Origin: Pseudoalteromonas tunicata
GTDB lineage: Bacteria > Pseudomonadota > Gammaproteobacteria > Enterobacterales > Alteromonadaceae
Assembly (NCBI RefSeq): GCF_002310815.1
Contig: NZ_CP011032.1
Coordinates: 2,024,001 to 2,088,000, forward strand
Reading direction: 5' to 3'
Length of the DNA stretch: 64,000 nt
Shown piece after piece: positions 8,975 through 18,460 of this stretch. How positions within the stretch are numbered: the first letter of the stretch is position 1; each line of letters opens with the position of its first letter. A model generated the notes under the pieces. The model saw nothing but the letters and a program-made list of their open reading frames with translations, did not search any database and was not told the origin of the DNA. The position numbers were made by a program, and so were the translations under genes.

Positions 8975-9004
8975 AAAAACCGCTCATAGTTCGAGCGGTT
9001 TTTT
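8975..9004. terminator. bidirectional terminator
   Basis: ACCGCTC stem (8979-8985) with GAGCGGT (8993-8999), flanked by five A on the left and six T on the right. It serves the DUF3718 gene and the convergent DUF445 gene. Confidence 0.85.
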
Positions 9005-9018
9005 ATGATTTTAATTTA

Positions 9019-9720
9019 TTAAATCATGTTTGCTACTAAACCAAATAAACCGCCAAATACCCCACCCCAGACCACTAACCAGCCTAAGTGTGCTTTTATC
9101 ATCTGCTGCACCATTTCTTTTACCATTTGAGGAGTTAATTCGAGTAAGCGTGCATCAATAATGGTTGCGACTTTATGCTGTAACTCACCAATAACTTGAG
9201 GTTTTGCAATTTGTGCTTTGAGTAACTCATTAAAGTCATCCGTTTGCGTTATTTCAATCATTGAAGCTTTCATTTTCTCCACAAACGGCTGTTTCATTGG
9301 CTCAAGTGCTTCGGTGCCACCAAACATCGCCAACATGCCACCAAATTGGGAGTTTTGCACTACATCGACCAAAGAATCAAACGCAGGGCTTAAGTCAACT
9401 TGCTCAATAATGGGTGTTAATTCAAAATGATGAGCGTGACCATTTTGTTCTGACATAAACTTATTGATATTTTCTTCAGTAAAAAACTGCTCCATAATCA
9501 GGGTTTTTATCGCTGCTTTAAACTCTTCAAATTTTGCCGGGATCACACCTGAACCATATAAGAGAGGGACTTTTTCAAACAACATATGCACCGCAAGCCA
9601 ATTTGTAAAAGCACCCGATAACGCAAATAATCCGACAGAAAATAATAAAGCTTGATTAAATACATATCCGCATAAAACTAACAATAATGTAACCAAATTA
9701 GTTACTAAACTTTTATTCAC
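9019..9720 (-). CDS. DUF445 family membrane protein
   Basis: Recognised by the GAFTNWLAVHMLFEKVP and YGSGVIPAKFEEFK blocks of DUF445 (YjiN-like) proteins. Two N-terminal membrane segments, a long helical middle part and a C-terminal Gly-rich membrane segment (VVWGGVFGGLFGLVAN). The frame is open to a GTG at 9756 without a ribosome-binding site; the GTG at 9720 has GGGAGAG 3 bases upstream and gives an MNKSLVTNL start, so I prefer it. Function unknown. Confidence 0.8.
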   Translation of the reverse strand: MNKSLVTNLVTLLLVLCGYVFNQALLFSVGLFALSGAFTNWLAVHMLFEKVPLLYGSGVIPAKFEEFKAAIKTLIMEQFFTEENINKFMSEQNGHAHHFELTPIIEQVDLSPAFDSLVDVVQNSQFGGMLAMFGGTEALEPMKQPFVEKMKASMIEITQTDDFNELLKAQIAKPQVIGELQHKVATIIDARLLELTPQMVKEMVQQMIKAHLGWLVVWGGVFGGLFGLVANMI

Positions 9721-9954
9721 ATGCTCTCCCAACATCAATAAATACTGATACGACACGGTGTGCCAAAACGTAGCTATTGTATGCGCATCAAAGCGGTTAT
9801 GACAAGCCGACAGAGCAGCGCTTTTTAACTAAAAATAATGAATCTATTATTTGCAGCAAATCATTAAAAAATTAACAGTTTTATGATTTTTTAACCATAC
9901 TTTAAAGCGTCAACTCCAATCCTGAATGTTACTTCAACTTAGAGTGAACAATCT

Positions 9955-10821
9955 ATGTGGCATACCATAGCTAAACAAATTAGTGAGAATTTAAATATCG
10001 ATTTTGTGATTACTCACAAAGAACAGCTTAATCAAGGTGCACAAACCTTGGCTTTTAAAATTTCTGATGGTCAACATCACTTCTTTGTTAAATTAAATGA
10101 GCTTAATGGTCTGGATCAATTTGAAGCAGAAAGTTTCAATTTGACTGAACTTACCTTACATAGCACGTTTTTTGTCCCCGACTGTATTTGTACAGGGATC
10201 ACCTTAGATCACAGCTTTATTGTGCTTGAATGGTTAACCTTTTCGAATCAAAGTACCGATAATTGGCAGCAATTAGGTGAAGGCTTGGCCCAAATGCACC
10301 AAAAACATGAACAGGCGATGTTTGGCTGGCAACAAGATAATTTTTTGGGTAAAAGCATTCAAACAAATCGGTGGCATAAGCGGTGGGATATTTTTTTTGC
10401 TGAGCAACGTATTGGTTGGCAATTACAGTTATTACACGAAAAAGGGCTGCACTTTTGTGATATCAACGAATTTATTGAAATTACCAAACATACCTTGCAT
10501 AACCATGTTATTGAACCTTCATTGTTACATGGTCATTTATGGCGAGGAAACGTTGGATTTGTCAATCACCAAGCCGCCGTATTTGATGCTGCTTGTTATT
10601 ATGGTGACCGAGAAGTCGATTTAGCCATGAGTGAACTATTTGGTCATTTTCCCGCAGACTTTTATCACGCATACCAAGCCCACTATCCGTTATCTGCTAC
10701 TGCAAGCGAACGTAAACCTTTTTACCAACTTTACTATTTGCTCAATCAAGCGAATGTTTTTCAAGGTATGTACTTAACGCAAGCTAAATCACTTATTAAG
10801 CAGCTTATCGAGCGTAATTAG
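9955..10821 (+). CDS. fructosamine kinase family protein with altered catalytic motif
   Basis: 288 residues of the fructosamine-3-kinase/YniA family (APH-like kinase fold). The N-lobe has FFVKLNEL (Lys) and FEAE (Glu); NRWHKRWDIFFAEQRI is the family helix; FDAACYYGDREVDLAM is the metal-binding block. The catalytic loop, normally HGDLWxGN, reads HGHLWRGN at residues 192-199: the catalytic-base Asp is His194, read directly from the codon CAT. FDPA is also FDAA. The protein may be inactive as a kinase or have changed chemistry. No operon partner. Confidence 0.88.
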   Translation: MWHTIAKQISENLNIDFVITHKEQLNQGAQTLAFKISDGQHHFFVKLNELNGLDQFEAESFNLTELTLHSTFFVPDCICTGITLDHSFIVLEWLTFSNQSTDNWQQLGEGLAQMHQKHEQAMFGWQQDNFLGKSIQTNRWHKRWDIFFAEQRIGWQLQLLHEKGLHFCDINEFIEITKHTLHNHVIEPSLLHGHLWRGNVGFVNHQAAVFDAACYYGDREVDLAMSELFGHFPADFYHAYQAHYPLSATASERKPFYQLYYLLNQANVFQGMYLTQAKSLIKQLIERN

Positions 10822-10884
10822 AGATAATTTAACCCTCTTGAACTACACTTTATTAATTACAAATTACACAATTGAGTCGTTTTT

Positions 10885-11088
10885 ATGAAAAACCATAAAA
10901 TGCAATCAATTAGCTGCCCTCACTGTGGCCATCATGTATTTGTTGAAATTGATACTACCTGTGGCGACCAAGACTATTACGAAGATTGCTCAGCCTGTTG
11001 TAACCCTATTCACCTCAATATGCATATCGATGATTTACACCACAAGATTGAACTTCATATCGATAGCGATGATGAACAAGTGTTTTAA
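10885..11088 (+). CDS. CPXCG motif-containing cysteine-rich protein
   Basis: 67 residues with ISCPHCGHHV at the N-terminus and a second CSACC pair, which together make a likely zinc site. The acidic, His-rich second half (NMHIDDLHHKIELHIDSDDE) is typical of this small family. Function unknown. Followed directly by a strong terminator. Confidence 0.82.
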   Translation: MKNHKMQSISCPHCGHHVFVEIDTTCGDQDYYEDCSACCNPIHLNMHIDDLHHKIELHIDSDDEQVF

Positions 11089-11091
11089 ACT

Positions 11092-11128
11092 AAAAACCAT
11101 CTGTTTTTATCAAACAGATGGTTTTTTT
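11092..11128. terminator. bidirectional terminator
   Basis: AAACCATCTGTTT inverted with AAACAGATGGTTT, followed by a T run on the plus strand and preceded by A on the other side. It separates the CPXCG gene from convergent ribE. Confidence 0.88.
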
Positions 11129-11148
11129 AACGTTTAGACACTGCTTTT

Positions 11149-11778
11149 TTAGCTGTGATGACGTTTCATATAACGTTCAATTGTCTCAACTATGGTGTAG
11201 GTTTGCTGATCAACCTCAATATTAACTAAACTGCCTTCACTTAATAATCCAAGATTAGTCACTCCGAGTGTTTCGGGAATTAAATGCAGATAAAAACCTT
11301 GCTCCGTCACGTCACCAACCGTTAAGCTTGCGCCATTCACACATACAAAGCCTTTATGCAGAATATAATTTAACCATTTTGGCTCAAGTGTGAGGTAAAA
11401 AAAGCAGTTATCACCGGTGTGCTCTATGGTCTGAACTTTAGCCGTAGTATGAATATGACCCGATACAATGTGACCACCTAATTCAGTACCAAACGTCACT
11501 GAACGCTCCAAATTAACTTGATGACCTTGTTGTAATTCACCTAAATTTGTTAAACGTAACGTTTCATCAATAATATCAAAATGGACTTGGCCAACCACAT
11601 CCTTCATCCCCAGCTCGTAATGCACCACAGTCAAGCAACAACCATTAACGGCAATACTTGCGCCAATATCAAGCTGCCTTAAATATTGACCAGATACAGA
11701 CAACACCAAACGTTTTACCCCTTCACTTTGGGTAATAGCAACAACTGAGGCTTTAGTTTGAACAATACCGGTAAACAT
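11149..11778 (-). CDS. ribE: riboflavin synthase, alpha subunit
   Basis: Converts two 6,7-dimethyl-8-ribityllumazine to riboflavin. Two lumazine-binding repeats are visible, each opening as MFTGIVQT / LGGHIVSGHIH and containing a conserved NGCCLTV / NGASLTVG turn. 209 residues, usual length. The start has an AAGGA ribosome-binding site. It diverges from the MATE pump gene, an arrangement also known in enterics. No FMN riboswitch is seen. Confidence 0.93.
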   Translation of the reverse strand: MFTGIVQTKASVVAITQSEGVKRLVLSVSGQYLRQLDIGASIAVNGCCLTVVHYELGMKDVVGQVHFDIIDETLRLTNLGELQQGHQVNLERSVTFGTELGGHIVSGHIHTTAKVQTIEHTGDNCFFYLTLEPKWLNYILHKGFVCVNGASLTVGDVTEQGFYLHLIPETLGVTNLGLLSEGSLVNIEVDQQTYTIVETIERYMKRHHS

Positions 11779-11848
11779 TTTATTTTCCTTATCTAAGGTA
11801 ATTTAGATTACAATCACGGTTCTTTTTATTTTTACATCTAAGATACAC

Positions 11849-13198
11849 ATGCGATTTAGTCCCTGGGAAGCAAAGTACCTATTGCGTTTAGCAATTCCTG
11901 TTTTTATTGCACAAGTCATTCAAGTTCTCATGGGCGTGGTTGATACTATCATGGCCGGTCAAGTCAGTCCCACTGATTTAGCTGCTTTATCGATAGCAAC
12001 CGGCTTATGGATCCCTGTAATGTTGACTTTACAAGGAATTTTACTGGCATTAACTGGCATCGTTGCCCAGCATCATGGTGCCAACGATCAAAACAGTATT
12101 CGCCAACAATTTCACCAAGCCCTTTATCTCGCTTTTGGCTTAACAATTGTTGGTTTTGTTGTCATTAACTGGGTCAGCATTCCGATTAGTTACATCAATA
12201 TGGAACCCGCTGTAGCAGCCATGAGTTTGGATTATATTAACTTTGTCAAATTCGGCCTGCCTGCTTATTTGTTATTTTGCACCTTTAGAAATGTTGCTGA
12301 AGGCAAAACACTAACAAAACCTGCTCTTTTTATTAGTGTATTAGGTCTTGCGGTCAATATTCCGGCAAATTATATTTTTATCCATGGTAAATTTGGTATG
12401 CCTACTTTAGGTGGTGCTGGCTGTGGTGTTGCTACTGCGATTGTATACTGGGCGATGGCAGCGGGCATGATAACCTATAGCTATTTCAGTAAAAAAATTG
12501 ATGGCCGTTTCTTACTCAAAAATCCTATGAAACCTGATTTTCCTGCTATCTACAGCATGTTTAAAATGGGTTTGCCTATCTCTTTAGCAACCTTTTTTGA
12601 AGTAACTTTATTTGCTTGTATTCCCCTGTTTATTGCCAGCATGGGCGCTGTGGTGGTATCTGGGCATCAAGTAGCAGCGAGTGTCTCAACAGTGCTGTTT
12701 ATGATGCCACTTAGCCTCGCAATGGCCATTACCATTCGTGTTGGTAATCTTGCAGGGCAAAAAAATTACTCGCAAATGAAACAAGCCATCTTTACTAGTT
12801 TTATGCTTGCTATCGGCATATCAGCAATTGTTGCGAGCATCACCTTTATTGGTCGAGAATTTATTAGCGGAATTTATTCAGATGATCCTGAGGTCATAAT
12901 CTTAGCTTCATCTATTTTGGTCCTCGCATGTTTTTATCAACTCCCTGATGCACTACAAGTGGCTGCAAATGGCGTATTAAGGGGTTTAAAATATACCAAA
13001 CCAATTTCATATATCACCTTTTTATCCTACTGGGTGATCGGGTTTAGTTTAGGTTATGTATTGGCTCGTACAGACTTAATAGTTGAGCCACTTGGTCCTC
13101 ACGGGTTTTGGCTTGGCATCATTGTAGGACTAACGATTGCGGCGGTGCTGTTAATAACCACCGTAGTTAAACGACTTAAAAATGAAACCTATAACTAA
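11849..13198 (+). CDS. norM: MATE family multidrug efflux protein
   Basis: 449 residues, twelve predicted membrane helices in two homologous halves. The N-terminal RLAIPVFIAQVIQVLMGVVDTIMAG and the second-half GLPISLATFFEV and SGHQVAASVSTVLFMMPLSLAMAITIRVG blocks are typical of NorM-type Na+ or H+ coupled exporters in the inner membrane. Its position next to ribE is conserved in gammaproteobacteria. The 3' end overlaps the following lipoprotein gene by 17 bases, so the two are co-expressed. Confidence 0.92.
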   Translation: MRFSPWEAKYLLRLAIPVFIAQVIQVLMGVVDTIMAGQVSPTDLAALSIATGLWIPVMLTLQGILLALTGIVAQHHGANDQNSIRQQFHQALYLAFGLTIVGFVVINWVSIPISYINMEPAVAAMSLDYINFVKFGLPAYLLFCTFRNVAEGKTLTKPALFISVLGLAVNIPANYIFIHGKFGMPTLGGAGCGVATAIVYWAMAAGMITYSYFSKKIDGRFLLKNPMKPDFPAIYSMFKMGLPISLATFFEVTLFACIPLFIASMGAVVVSGHQVAASVSTVLFMMPLSLAMAITIRVGNLAGQKNYSQMKQAIFTSFMLAIGISAIVASITFIGREFISGIYSDDPEVIILASSILVLACFYQLPDALQVAANGVLRGLKYTKPISYITFLSYWVIGFSLGYVLARTDLIVEPLGPHGFWLGIIVGLTIAAVLLITTVVKRLKNETYN

Positions 13199-14201
13199 CG
13201 TCATATTATTGCTTTTATGCCTCACAGGGTGCTCACCATCACCCAGTGAGGATTACAACACCTATATTAAACGTTTACATAATACCCTTGATTTTCCAGC
13301 AGAACCGCGCAATGACATTCAGGCAATTAAGATTAATCTGCCGCCTTTTGCAACGCAAAATACCAATCAATTTAATATTTTAGAACTGGCCAAAATCAAT
13401 CAGTGCCATTTAAGCCAACTGATTGCACAGCATAACAACCAACTCGGTAAAACAGCCCTGCCGAGCTTACAACTTAAATACCAAATTGAGTTTTTAAAGC
13501 ATAGCGAAAGCTGCCAAAACCAACTGCAAGATCAAGAAAAAATAGTCAATATTCTCGCAAAAGTAAGCCTGCAAAAACGGCAAACAATTTACGCGCAATT
13601 TAAACACTTTTTACTGACCGAGGCTGAAACAAAAAGTTTATTCACCCTTAGCAGTCAAGAACTTATAAATGAGGAAGCCGCTGGCTTAAGTGATACTTTA
13701 AGTGCGCTTGCTATCTTAAAAGAATGGGACCAAGCACTTAAGTTAGCCGATGTTGAACACACAAATACCGACGATTTAATGCTTGCATTAACACTCCTCA
13801 AACAAACACAATTTAGCGCCAAACTCATCCTCAGTATGCAAAAACAAATTGCGCTTAATCAACAACTGACTGCGAGTTTATCGAATATAGACTTGGCGCA
13901 ATTTTGCCCTCTGGGTAAAAGTAATCCTAAGGTAGCAATCTTTAGTAATATCTTTACTCGCTTTTATTTACAAAACTTACAGGGCTATCAAGCGCAATTA
14001 ATCGGTCAATTTCAACAACTCAAGCCTTATTTATCACTACTTTGGCATGATGAAAATGGTCATCTCATCGCTGCCGAATTGAGTCATATCATTGGTAATT
14101 CAGAAATAACCAACTTGCAAAGTCAATTGAGTCTTAGCGCCAAAAAACACGTGCAGTGGTGGCAACAATTTTACCAAATCTGTAAAATTGCACCAAAATG
14201 A
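13182..14201 (+). CDS. DUF3080 family lipoprotein
   Basis: 339 residues, signal peptide ending in the lipobox CLTGC, then a mostly helical, Gln-rich body. The N-terminal YNTYIKRLHNTLDF block and INQCHLSQLIAQHNNQLGK are features of DUF3080, a family of unknown function found in Alteromonadales and Vibrio. It starts inside norM (17-base overlap), so it is probably translated from the same message. Confidence 0.78.
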   Translation: MKPITNVILLLLCLTGCSPSPSEDYNTYIKRLHNTLDFPAEPRNDIQAIKINLPPFATQNTNQFNILELAKINQCHLSQLIAQHNNQLGKTALPSLQLKYQIEFLKHSESCQNQLQDQEKIVNILAKVSLQKRQTIYAQFKHFLLTEAETKSLFTLSSQELINEEAAGLSDTLSALAILKEWDQALKLADVEHTNTDDLMLALTLLKQTQFSAKLILSMQKQIALNQQLTASLSNIDLAQFCPLGKSNPKVAIFSNIFTRFYLQNLQGYQAQLIGQFQQLKPYLSLLWHDENGHLIAAELSHIIGNSEITNLQSQLSLSAKKHVQWWQQFYQICKIAPK

Positions 14202-14305
14202 GTAAAAAAACGGCAAACAAATCAAAATATTAAATTCAGGCTTGATCCACATACCAACTCACTATATATTAGCGACCAGTTAAGGCACAGCCCTAGCAAT
14301 ATAGT

Positions 14306-14382
14306 ACGACCGTAGCTCAGTTGGTTAGAGCACTACCTTGACATGGTAGGGGTCGGTGGTTCGAATCCACTCGGTCGTACCA
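14306..14382 (+). tRNA. tRNA-Val (GAC)
   Basis: 77 bases with encoded CCA. Acceptor stem ACGACCG/CGGTCGT, D-arm GCTC...GAGC, anticodon stem CTACC/GGTAG with loop TTGACAT (anticodon GAC), T-loop TTCGAAT. All arms pair. Confidence 0.97.
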
Positions 14383-14408
14383 ACTCTTTACAAGTTAAAA
14401 CCTGCAAT

Positions 14409-14485
14409 ACAACCGTAGCTCAGTTGGTTAGAGCACTACCTTGACATGGTAGGGGTCGGTGGTTCGAATCCACTCGGTTGTACCA
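14409..14485 (+). tRNA. tRNA-Val (GAC), second copy; island attachment site
   Basis: 77 bases, identical in plan to the first copy, with acceptor stem ACAACCG/CGGTTGT and anticodon GAC; CCA is encoded. 26 bases separate the copies, so they are probably one transcript. Its last 46 bases recur with three mismatches at 26032-26077, which marks it as the integration target of the island that follows. Confidence 0.97.
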
Positions 14486-14767
14486 AAACTTCATTTTATC
14501 CCAATAAATCATTAATTTAAAAACTTATAAATTTTCTATTTTGCGACAAAAATATCTCTTTATGTGCCAAATAAAAAATACTCCTTAAAATAGTACCCTT
14601 ACTTTATCAATCTAAAAATAGTGTCAAGCGCTAGATATAGCGTGGCGTTTCGATTATGTGCCAATTCGGTGACAATCAAATTGACACAGTTAAAAGCACC
14701 TCTTGAATCTATGACCACTATCTACATTTTTTGCAGAATATTTGATTACAACAAATAGGAAAATAAA
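14486..14767. other. AT-rich left end of the tRNA-Val island
   Basis: No gene seen. Parts of this stretch resemble DNA after the tRNA fragment at 26078-26280: both contain a TTCTA-TTT-GCGA...AAAAAATACT block, then CAATC-AAAAATA, then a GGTTATGT..AAATCGG-like block. Such shared flanks suggest related elements inserted at the same site. It may hold the att arm sites of the integrase. Confidence 0.4.
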
Positions 14768-14802
14768 TCTTCAATCTTCAATCTTCAATCTTCAATCTTC
14801 AA
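14768..14802. repeat. five perfect tandem TCTTCAA heptamers
   Basis: Five uninterrupted 7-base units, 35 bases in all. On the minus strand they start inside the last codons of the Xre regulator gene (ending ...FED-stop) and continue past its stop. Because 7 is not a multiple of 3, gain or loss of units would leave the protein nearly unchanged, since the stop lies in the first units. Confidence 0.9.
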
Positions 14803-15016
14803 AGTATTCAATAACGTCTTCAACTTTACATTCAAAATAACGACATAAGGATTCAATCGCTTTTGTTGTCGTTGAATACTGATAACTCGGATTCATCATT
14901 TTAGACAAAGCAGTACGGTTTACATTTGCTGAATCTGCTATCTCTTGGAGTGTAATTTTACGACGCTCATTAAATTCTTTTTCTGCAATTAACTCTTTGA
15001 TTTTAAATCTAATCAC
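14792..15016 (-). CDS. Xre-type helix-turn-helix regulator
   Basis: 74 residues forming one lambda-repressor-like HTH domain: LQEIADSANVNRTALSKMMN is the DNA-binding helix pair, and the C-terminal IESLCRYFECKVEDVIEY helix is typical of the Cro/CI 'HTH_26' group. It lies next to the broken integrase, where such regulators commonly control excision genes. The frame ends in a heptamer repeat tract. Confidence 0.82.
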   Translation of the reverse strand: MIRFKIKELIAEKEFNERRKITLQEIADSANVNRTALSKMMNPSYQYSTTTKAIESLCRYFECKVEDVIEYFED

Positions 15017-15051
15017 TCGATTTCATCCTAAAACAATTTAAAAAACACAAA

Positions 15052-15914
15052 ATGTTCCTTATTTTATGGAAAATAAGCCATTATAAAAATGTGTTGATGA
15101 AATTCGAACGGTATTTGCTGCCTGAGTTTGGGCATTTACGCCTCGATGAAATTACACGCACACACGTTATTAAATTTCGTGCTTTAACCTGCGAACCGAA
15201 AAGGTCATCAAGAAATAAAAAACTAAGTAATGATTGGATTAATCATGTCATGACACCGCTTCGTGGGATTTTAAATGAGGCCGCTTTGCGTTATGAGTTT
15301 GCGACTCCGTTTATTAATATTAAACCGTTAAAAATTGATAAAACGCCCATAGAGCCATTTTCTCTGGCAGAAGTACAATATTTTTTATCAAACGTACGAG
15401 AGGATTTTCAAGATTATTATACTGTAAGATTCTTTACTGCGATGCGCACTACAGAAATTGATGGCCTTAAATGGCAGTTCGTTAATCTCGATCGACAAGA
15501 GATTTTATGCAAAAAACATTGGTCGATGGCAATGTAGAAACACCAAAAACATCAGCATCGTATAGAAGTATTCAGTTATCAAAGCCTGTCATTGCCGCAC
15601 TTAAACGGCAATTGCTTGTGACGGGTCATCGGCCTTATGTATTTTGTAATGCCGAAGGTAATCCACGCGATCATCGAAATGTTACTAAACGCATCTGGTA
15701 TCCAAGTTTAGCGTCTTTAAACCTTTACGCGTCATACTTGCGTCATACTTGCGGCACCCTTTGGCTTGCTGCAGGCGAAAGCCCTGAATGGATAGCCAAA
15801 CAAATGGGCCACAGCACCACAAAAATGTTATTTGAAGTCTACAGCCGATATGTTCCCAATAATACCAAACAAGATGGCAGTGCCTTCAACCACACTTTTA
15901 TCGAAATCCGATAA
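15052..15914 (+). pseudogene. tyrosine recombinase (phage-type integrase), frameshifted and N-terminally truncated
   Basis: Two overlapping frames (15052-15537 and 15507-15914) together make one integrase. The first holds the SAM-like core-binding domain and the first catalytic Arg (FFTAMRTTEIDGL). The second holds the beta-hairpin Lys (TPKTSASYRS), RHTCGTLWLAAGE with the second Arg region, QMGHSTTKM and the Tyr in EVYSRYV. The frame changes at an A6 run near 15512-15518, so a one-base loss there explains the break. The arm-binding N-terminal domain is absent and the segment before RHTCGT looks shortened. It sits beside tRNA-Val, as expected for an island integrase. Confidence 0.85.
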
Positions 15915-16294
15915 ACCACTTTCTATCGAAATCCGTTAAATCAGCTTTTATTAAGAGCTCTTGAATACAGGGCGATTAAGTTCTAGATAAATGGCACGAG
16001 CAGAGTTGTCACAAACAAGAACTCCTCACTAAAACACCAATCTGAATTTTTGGAGTTCACCTAACACGTTTGTTTAGATTTAAATAAGCAAGTTAATATC
16101 GAGTACTCTTGCCCCTTGCTTCACTTTTCGCCAAGCAACCGAGCTCTATCAAAAGGCTAAATGACGCCAAGATATTGGCTTACTGAATTTCGCTACTTTA
16201 TGAAATTGTGGCGTATTTATGCCTTGGTCAAAATCACCATCAAGTATTCGCTTAAGCACGTTTGTGAACGTTTCACATGAGGTATTTACAAAGT
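15915..16294. other. intergenic stretch without a supported gene
   Basis: 380 bases between the broken integrase and the glycerophosphodiesterase gene. A 39-codon open frame on the plus strand (16161-16280) is basic and unlike anything I recognise. The first bases repeat the CTATCGAAATCCG tail of the integrase in short form. Otherwise nothing is seen. Confidence 0.3.
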
Positions 16295-17527
16295 TTAAAT
16301 GCTTACTGGCATTTTCTTACAACTTGCATAATAACTGACTGTGGCTGGCCAGTCTGAAAATATACCTATTATGCCTACTTGTTGTGCCAGTACATCAAGC
16401 ACTTCCATCATCTTGCCGTCATTATTTATTACGTCAGCAACAGATTGGTAATAGTAACCACCACCATTGTTTAGTGGACCAGAACGCTCAAGGCTCCAAG
16501 CAATAATATCTAATCCCGCAGTTTTAGCTTCTAGCGCATAGCGTGAAGGTATAATGTTTGCATTTTTGTCTGTTGTTATGAGCATCCAAATTGGTGGCGC
16601 TATTATTTTAACCCCATCATTTGCCAATTCGACCATGCTTGGCTGCCATGTACTTGCCGTATTAGGGTCAAAATCTGCATCACTATCACGGCCATCTAGA
16701 TATATACTTTTATTGGCAAATTCTGGGTTAGAATTGATCCAGTATTTTACATCCTCTAGATTAAACGATTGTGGATAAACACGCTCTGCAGGGACTCCCA
16801 TTTGTGTGTATTCATCTAACATTTTTTGGGCGTACTGCGATTGTGTCATACCTTTAAAAGGCATAGAAACTTCAGGCGACTTAAGTTCAGGGGTCATTTT
16901 TACGCCTAGTTCTTTAAAAAGTGCAATACTTTGTTTGTGAGTCATGAGCGTGCCTGAGGTAGCGTATAAATCCGTGCGCCAGCTTGGCGTTCCTTTTAAA
17001 TACTCTGAAACGCTAGTTGCTTCGGTGTTGGCCGCATCCATTTTACCGTCAAGTGTTAAAAACTCTGCAAGGCTTATATCACTAGTACAACATTTTGCAG
17101 TGGCGGGTATGCCGTTGTTAGGTTCTGCTGGGGTGAATGGTACACTGCATTTGGCTGCAAGCTCAGGAATAGCTAATATATTCGTTGTTGTGTGTAAGTC
17201 GCATTGGGAGTGACGACATACTAGTTCTTTATCCTTGGTAAAAGTCACATCGCATTCTAAAATGCCTGCGCCCATTCGAGCGGCTGCACTGTAAGATTCT
17301 TTAGTGTGTTCAGGGTATTGCATGGGTGCACCGCGATGACCAATCGAAAAGTCAGTACGATAAAAGTTAATATTTTCACACTCAGTTAAAGCTGTTTTTA
17401 AGGCTGATGGTTTCATTTCATCAATTAAATACAACGGCCGCGTACCTACTTTTGCTGTTATATAATTATTAGCCATGTTACAGCCACTTAGAGCGCTAAT
17501 AAGGATTAATAGAACAAATGCTTTCAT
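16295..17527 (-). CDS. glycerophosphodiester phosphodiesterase family lipoprotein
   Basis: 410 residues with a lipoprotein signal peptide (lipobox ALSGC). The GDPD catalytic block is clear: IGHRGAP followed by YPEHTKES (Glu), then [14 protein letters not shown] (Glu/Asp metal ligands) and [14 protein letters not shown] late [10 protein letters not shown] strand matches the usual barrel end. It would hydrolyse glycerophosphodiesters in the periplasm or at the surface to release glycerol-3-phosphate. Single gene within the tRNA-Val island. Confidence 0.88.
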   Translation of the reverse strand: MKAFVLLILISALSGCNMANNYITAKVGTRPLYLIDEMKPSALKTALTECENINFYRTDFSIGHRGAPMQYPEHTKESYSAAARMGAGILECDVTFTKDKELVCRHSQCDLHTTTNILAIPELAAKCSVPFTPAEPNNGIPATAKCCTSDISLAEFLTLDGKMDAANTEATSVSEYLKGTPSWRTDLYATSGTLMTHKQSIALFKELGVKMTPELKSPEVSMPFKGMTQSQYAQKMLDEYTQMGVPAERVYPQSFNLEDVKYWINSNPEFANKSIYLDGRDSDADFDPNTASTWQPSMVELANDGVKIIAPPIWMLITTDKNANIIPSRYALEAKTAGLDIIAWSLERSGPLNNGGGYYYQSVADVINNDGKMMEVLDVLAQQVGIIGIFSDWPATVSYYASCKKMPVSI

Positions 17528-18107
17528 TTTTTAAAATTCAATATTAGTAATATAACTTACTAAATTTTATTCTTTTTTTGTTGCATTTGTATTAAAGAAT
17601 TGAGGAGTTTAAACCAACCTATAGTCAGTTGCTGATGCGTTGAAAAACCATTGATTTCTATTCATTGTTTATGTACCAAAGGCAAACAATTCCCTGATAA
17701 ACACTGGGCACATTTTTGTTTGGCGCAACTATACAAGCTTAGCTAGTAGACTGTACGCTGATGAGCGCCATGTTATTTGGTCTGCTTGAAGCAGTGCAGT
17801 TGTTAAACAGTTATCCTACCGTCCTTTGGTTGTGGTTGGTAAACTTTAATCATCGGCTTTAATCACATGCTGGTGCATCGGTATTGTTCAGGAGCTTCTA
17901 TAACGCGGCTTACTTTTAGCTGTTTAACACATTTTATGCCTGATAAGTCTTTTGAGTATAATAAGTCGCTTAAGAATTTAACCATCCTGCGTCGCTCTAA
18001 CGTGAGCGCCACTAAAAAATTAATGTTGTGATAGTACAAATCCATAACGTATTTTCATAAATCAAACAACTTGACAACCTCTCCAGAGTTAACCAATAAA
18101 AATGTAT
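17528..18107. other. intergenic stretch without a supported gene
   Basis: 580 bases. A 60-codon minus frame at 17863-18045 has no recognisable motif and no ribosome-binding site. The sequence looks like decayed DNA of the island. Confidence 0.3.
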
Positions 18108-18353
18108 TTAACTGTTTTTACTGGTAAAAGACACGCCATATTTGGTAAGTTTGCGATACAAAGTACGACTACTGACACCTAACTTGAGGGCTAACTCTTC
18201 GGTGTTGCCTTGAAAATGCTCCACGACCTTTGCTAAGTAATTTTGCTCGGCGTTTTCTAACGATACCACATCGAATAGCGCGACATTATTTGGTGATACC
18301 AACTCGTCGCCCGATATTGGTGAATTAGATAAATTTATAGATTTATTTGATGC
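18108..18353 (-). pseudogene. C-terminal Fis-type HTH fragment of a sigma-54-type regulator
   Basis: About 80 codons that end in EELALKLGVSSRTLYRKLTKYG, the Fis-family DNA-binding helix-turn-helix found at the C-terminus of NtrC-like activators, preceded by the usual linker (NAEQNYLAKVVEHFQGNTE). An in-frame stop lies at 18354-18356 and no AAA+ domain is found upstream, so most of the regulator is lost. In related genomes such a regulator could have controlled the adjacent lactate permease; that is inference. Confidence 0.65.
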
Positions 18354-18460
18354 TTAAAATTCGGTTTAGCCATGTTCCATCATGCAATGTTAATCCTGCC
18401 ATTTCATTACTTTCGCAACGTGATAAGATTAATTATCAATAGCACAGGATGTTAAGCGCA

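Noticed and set aside
16161..16280. 39-codon basic frame before the glycerophosphodiesterase gene
   Set aside because: Too short, no start signal, no recognisable similarity.
17863..18045. 60-codon minus frame in the gap before the Fis-type fragment
   Set aside because: No motif, no ribosome-binding site, surrounded by decayed DNA.
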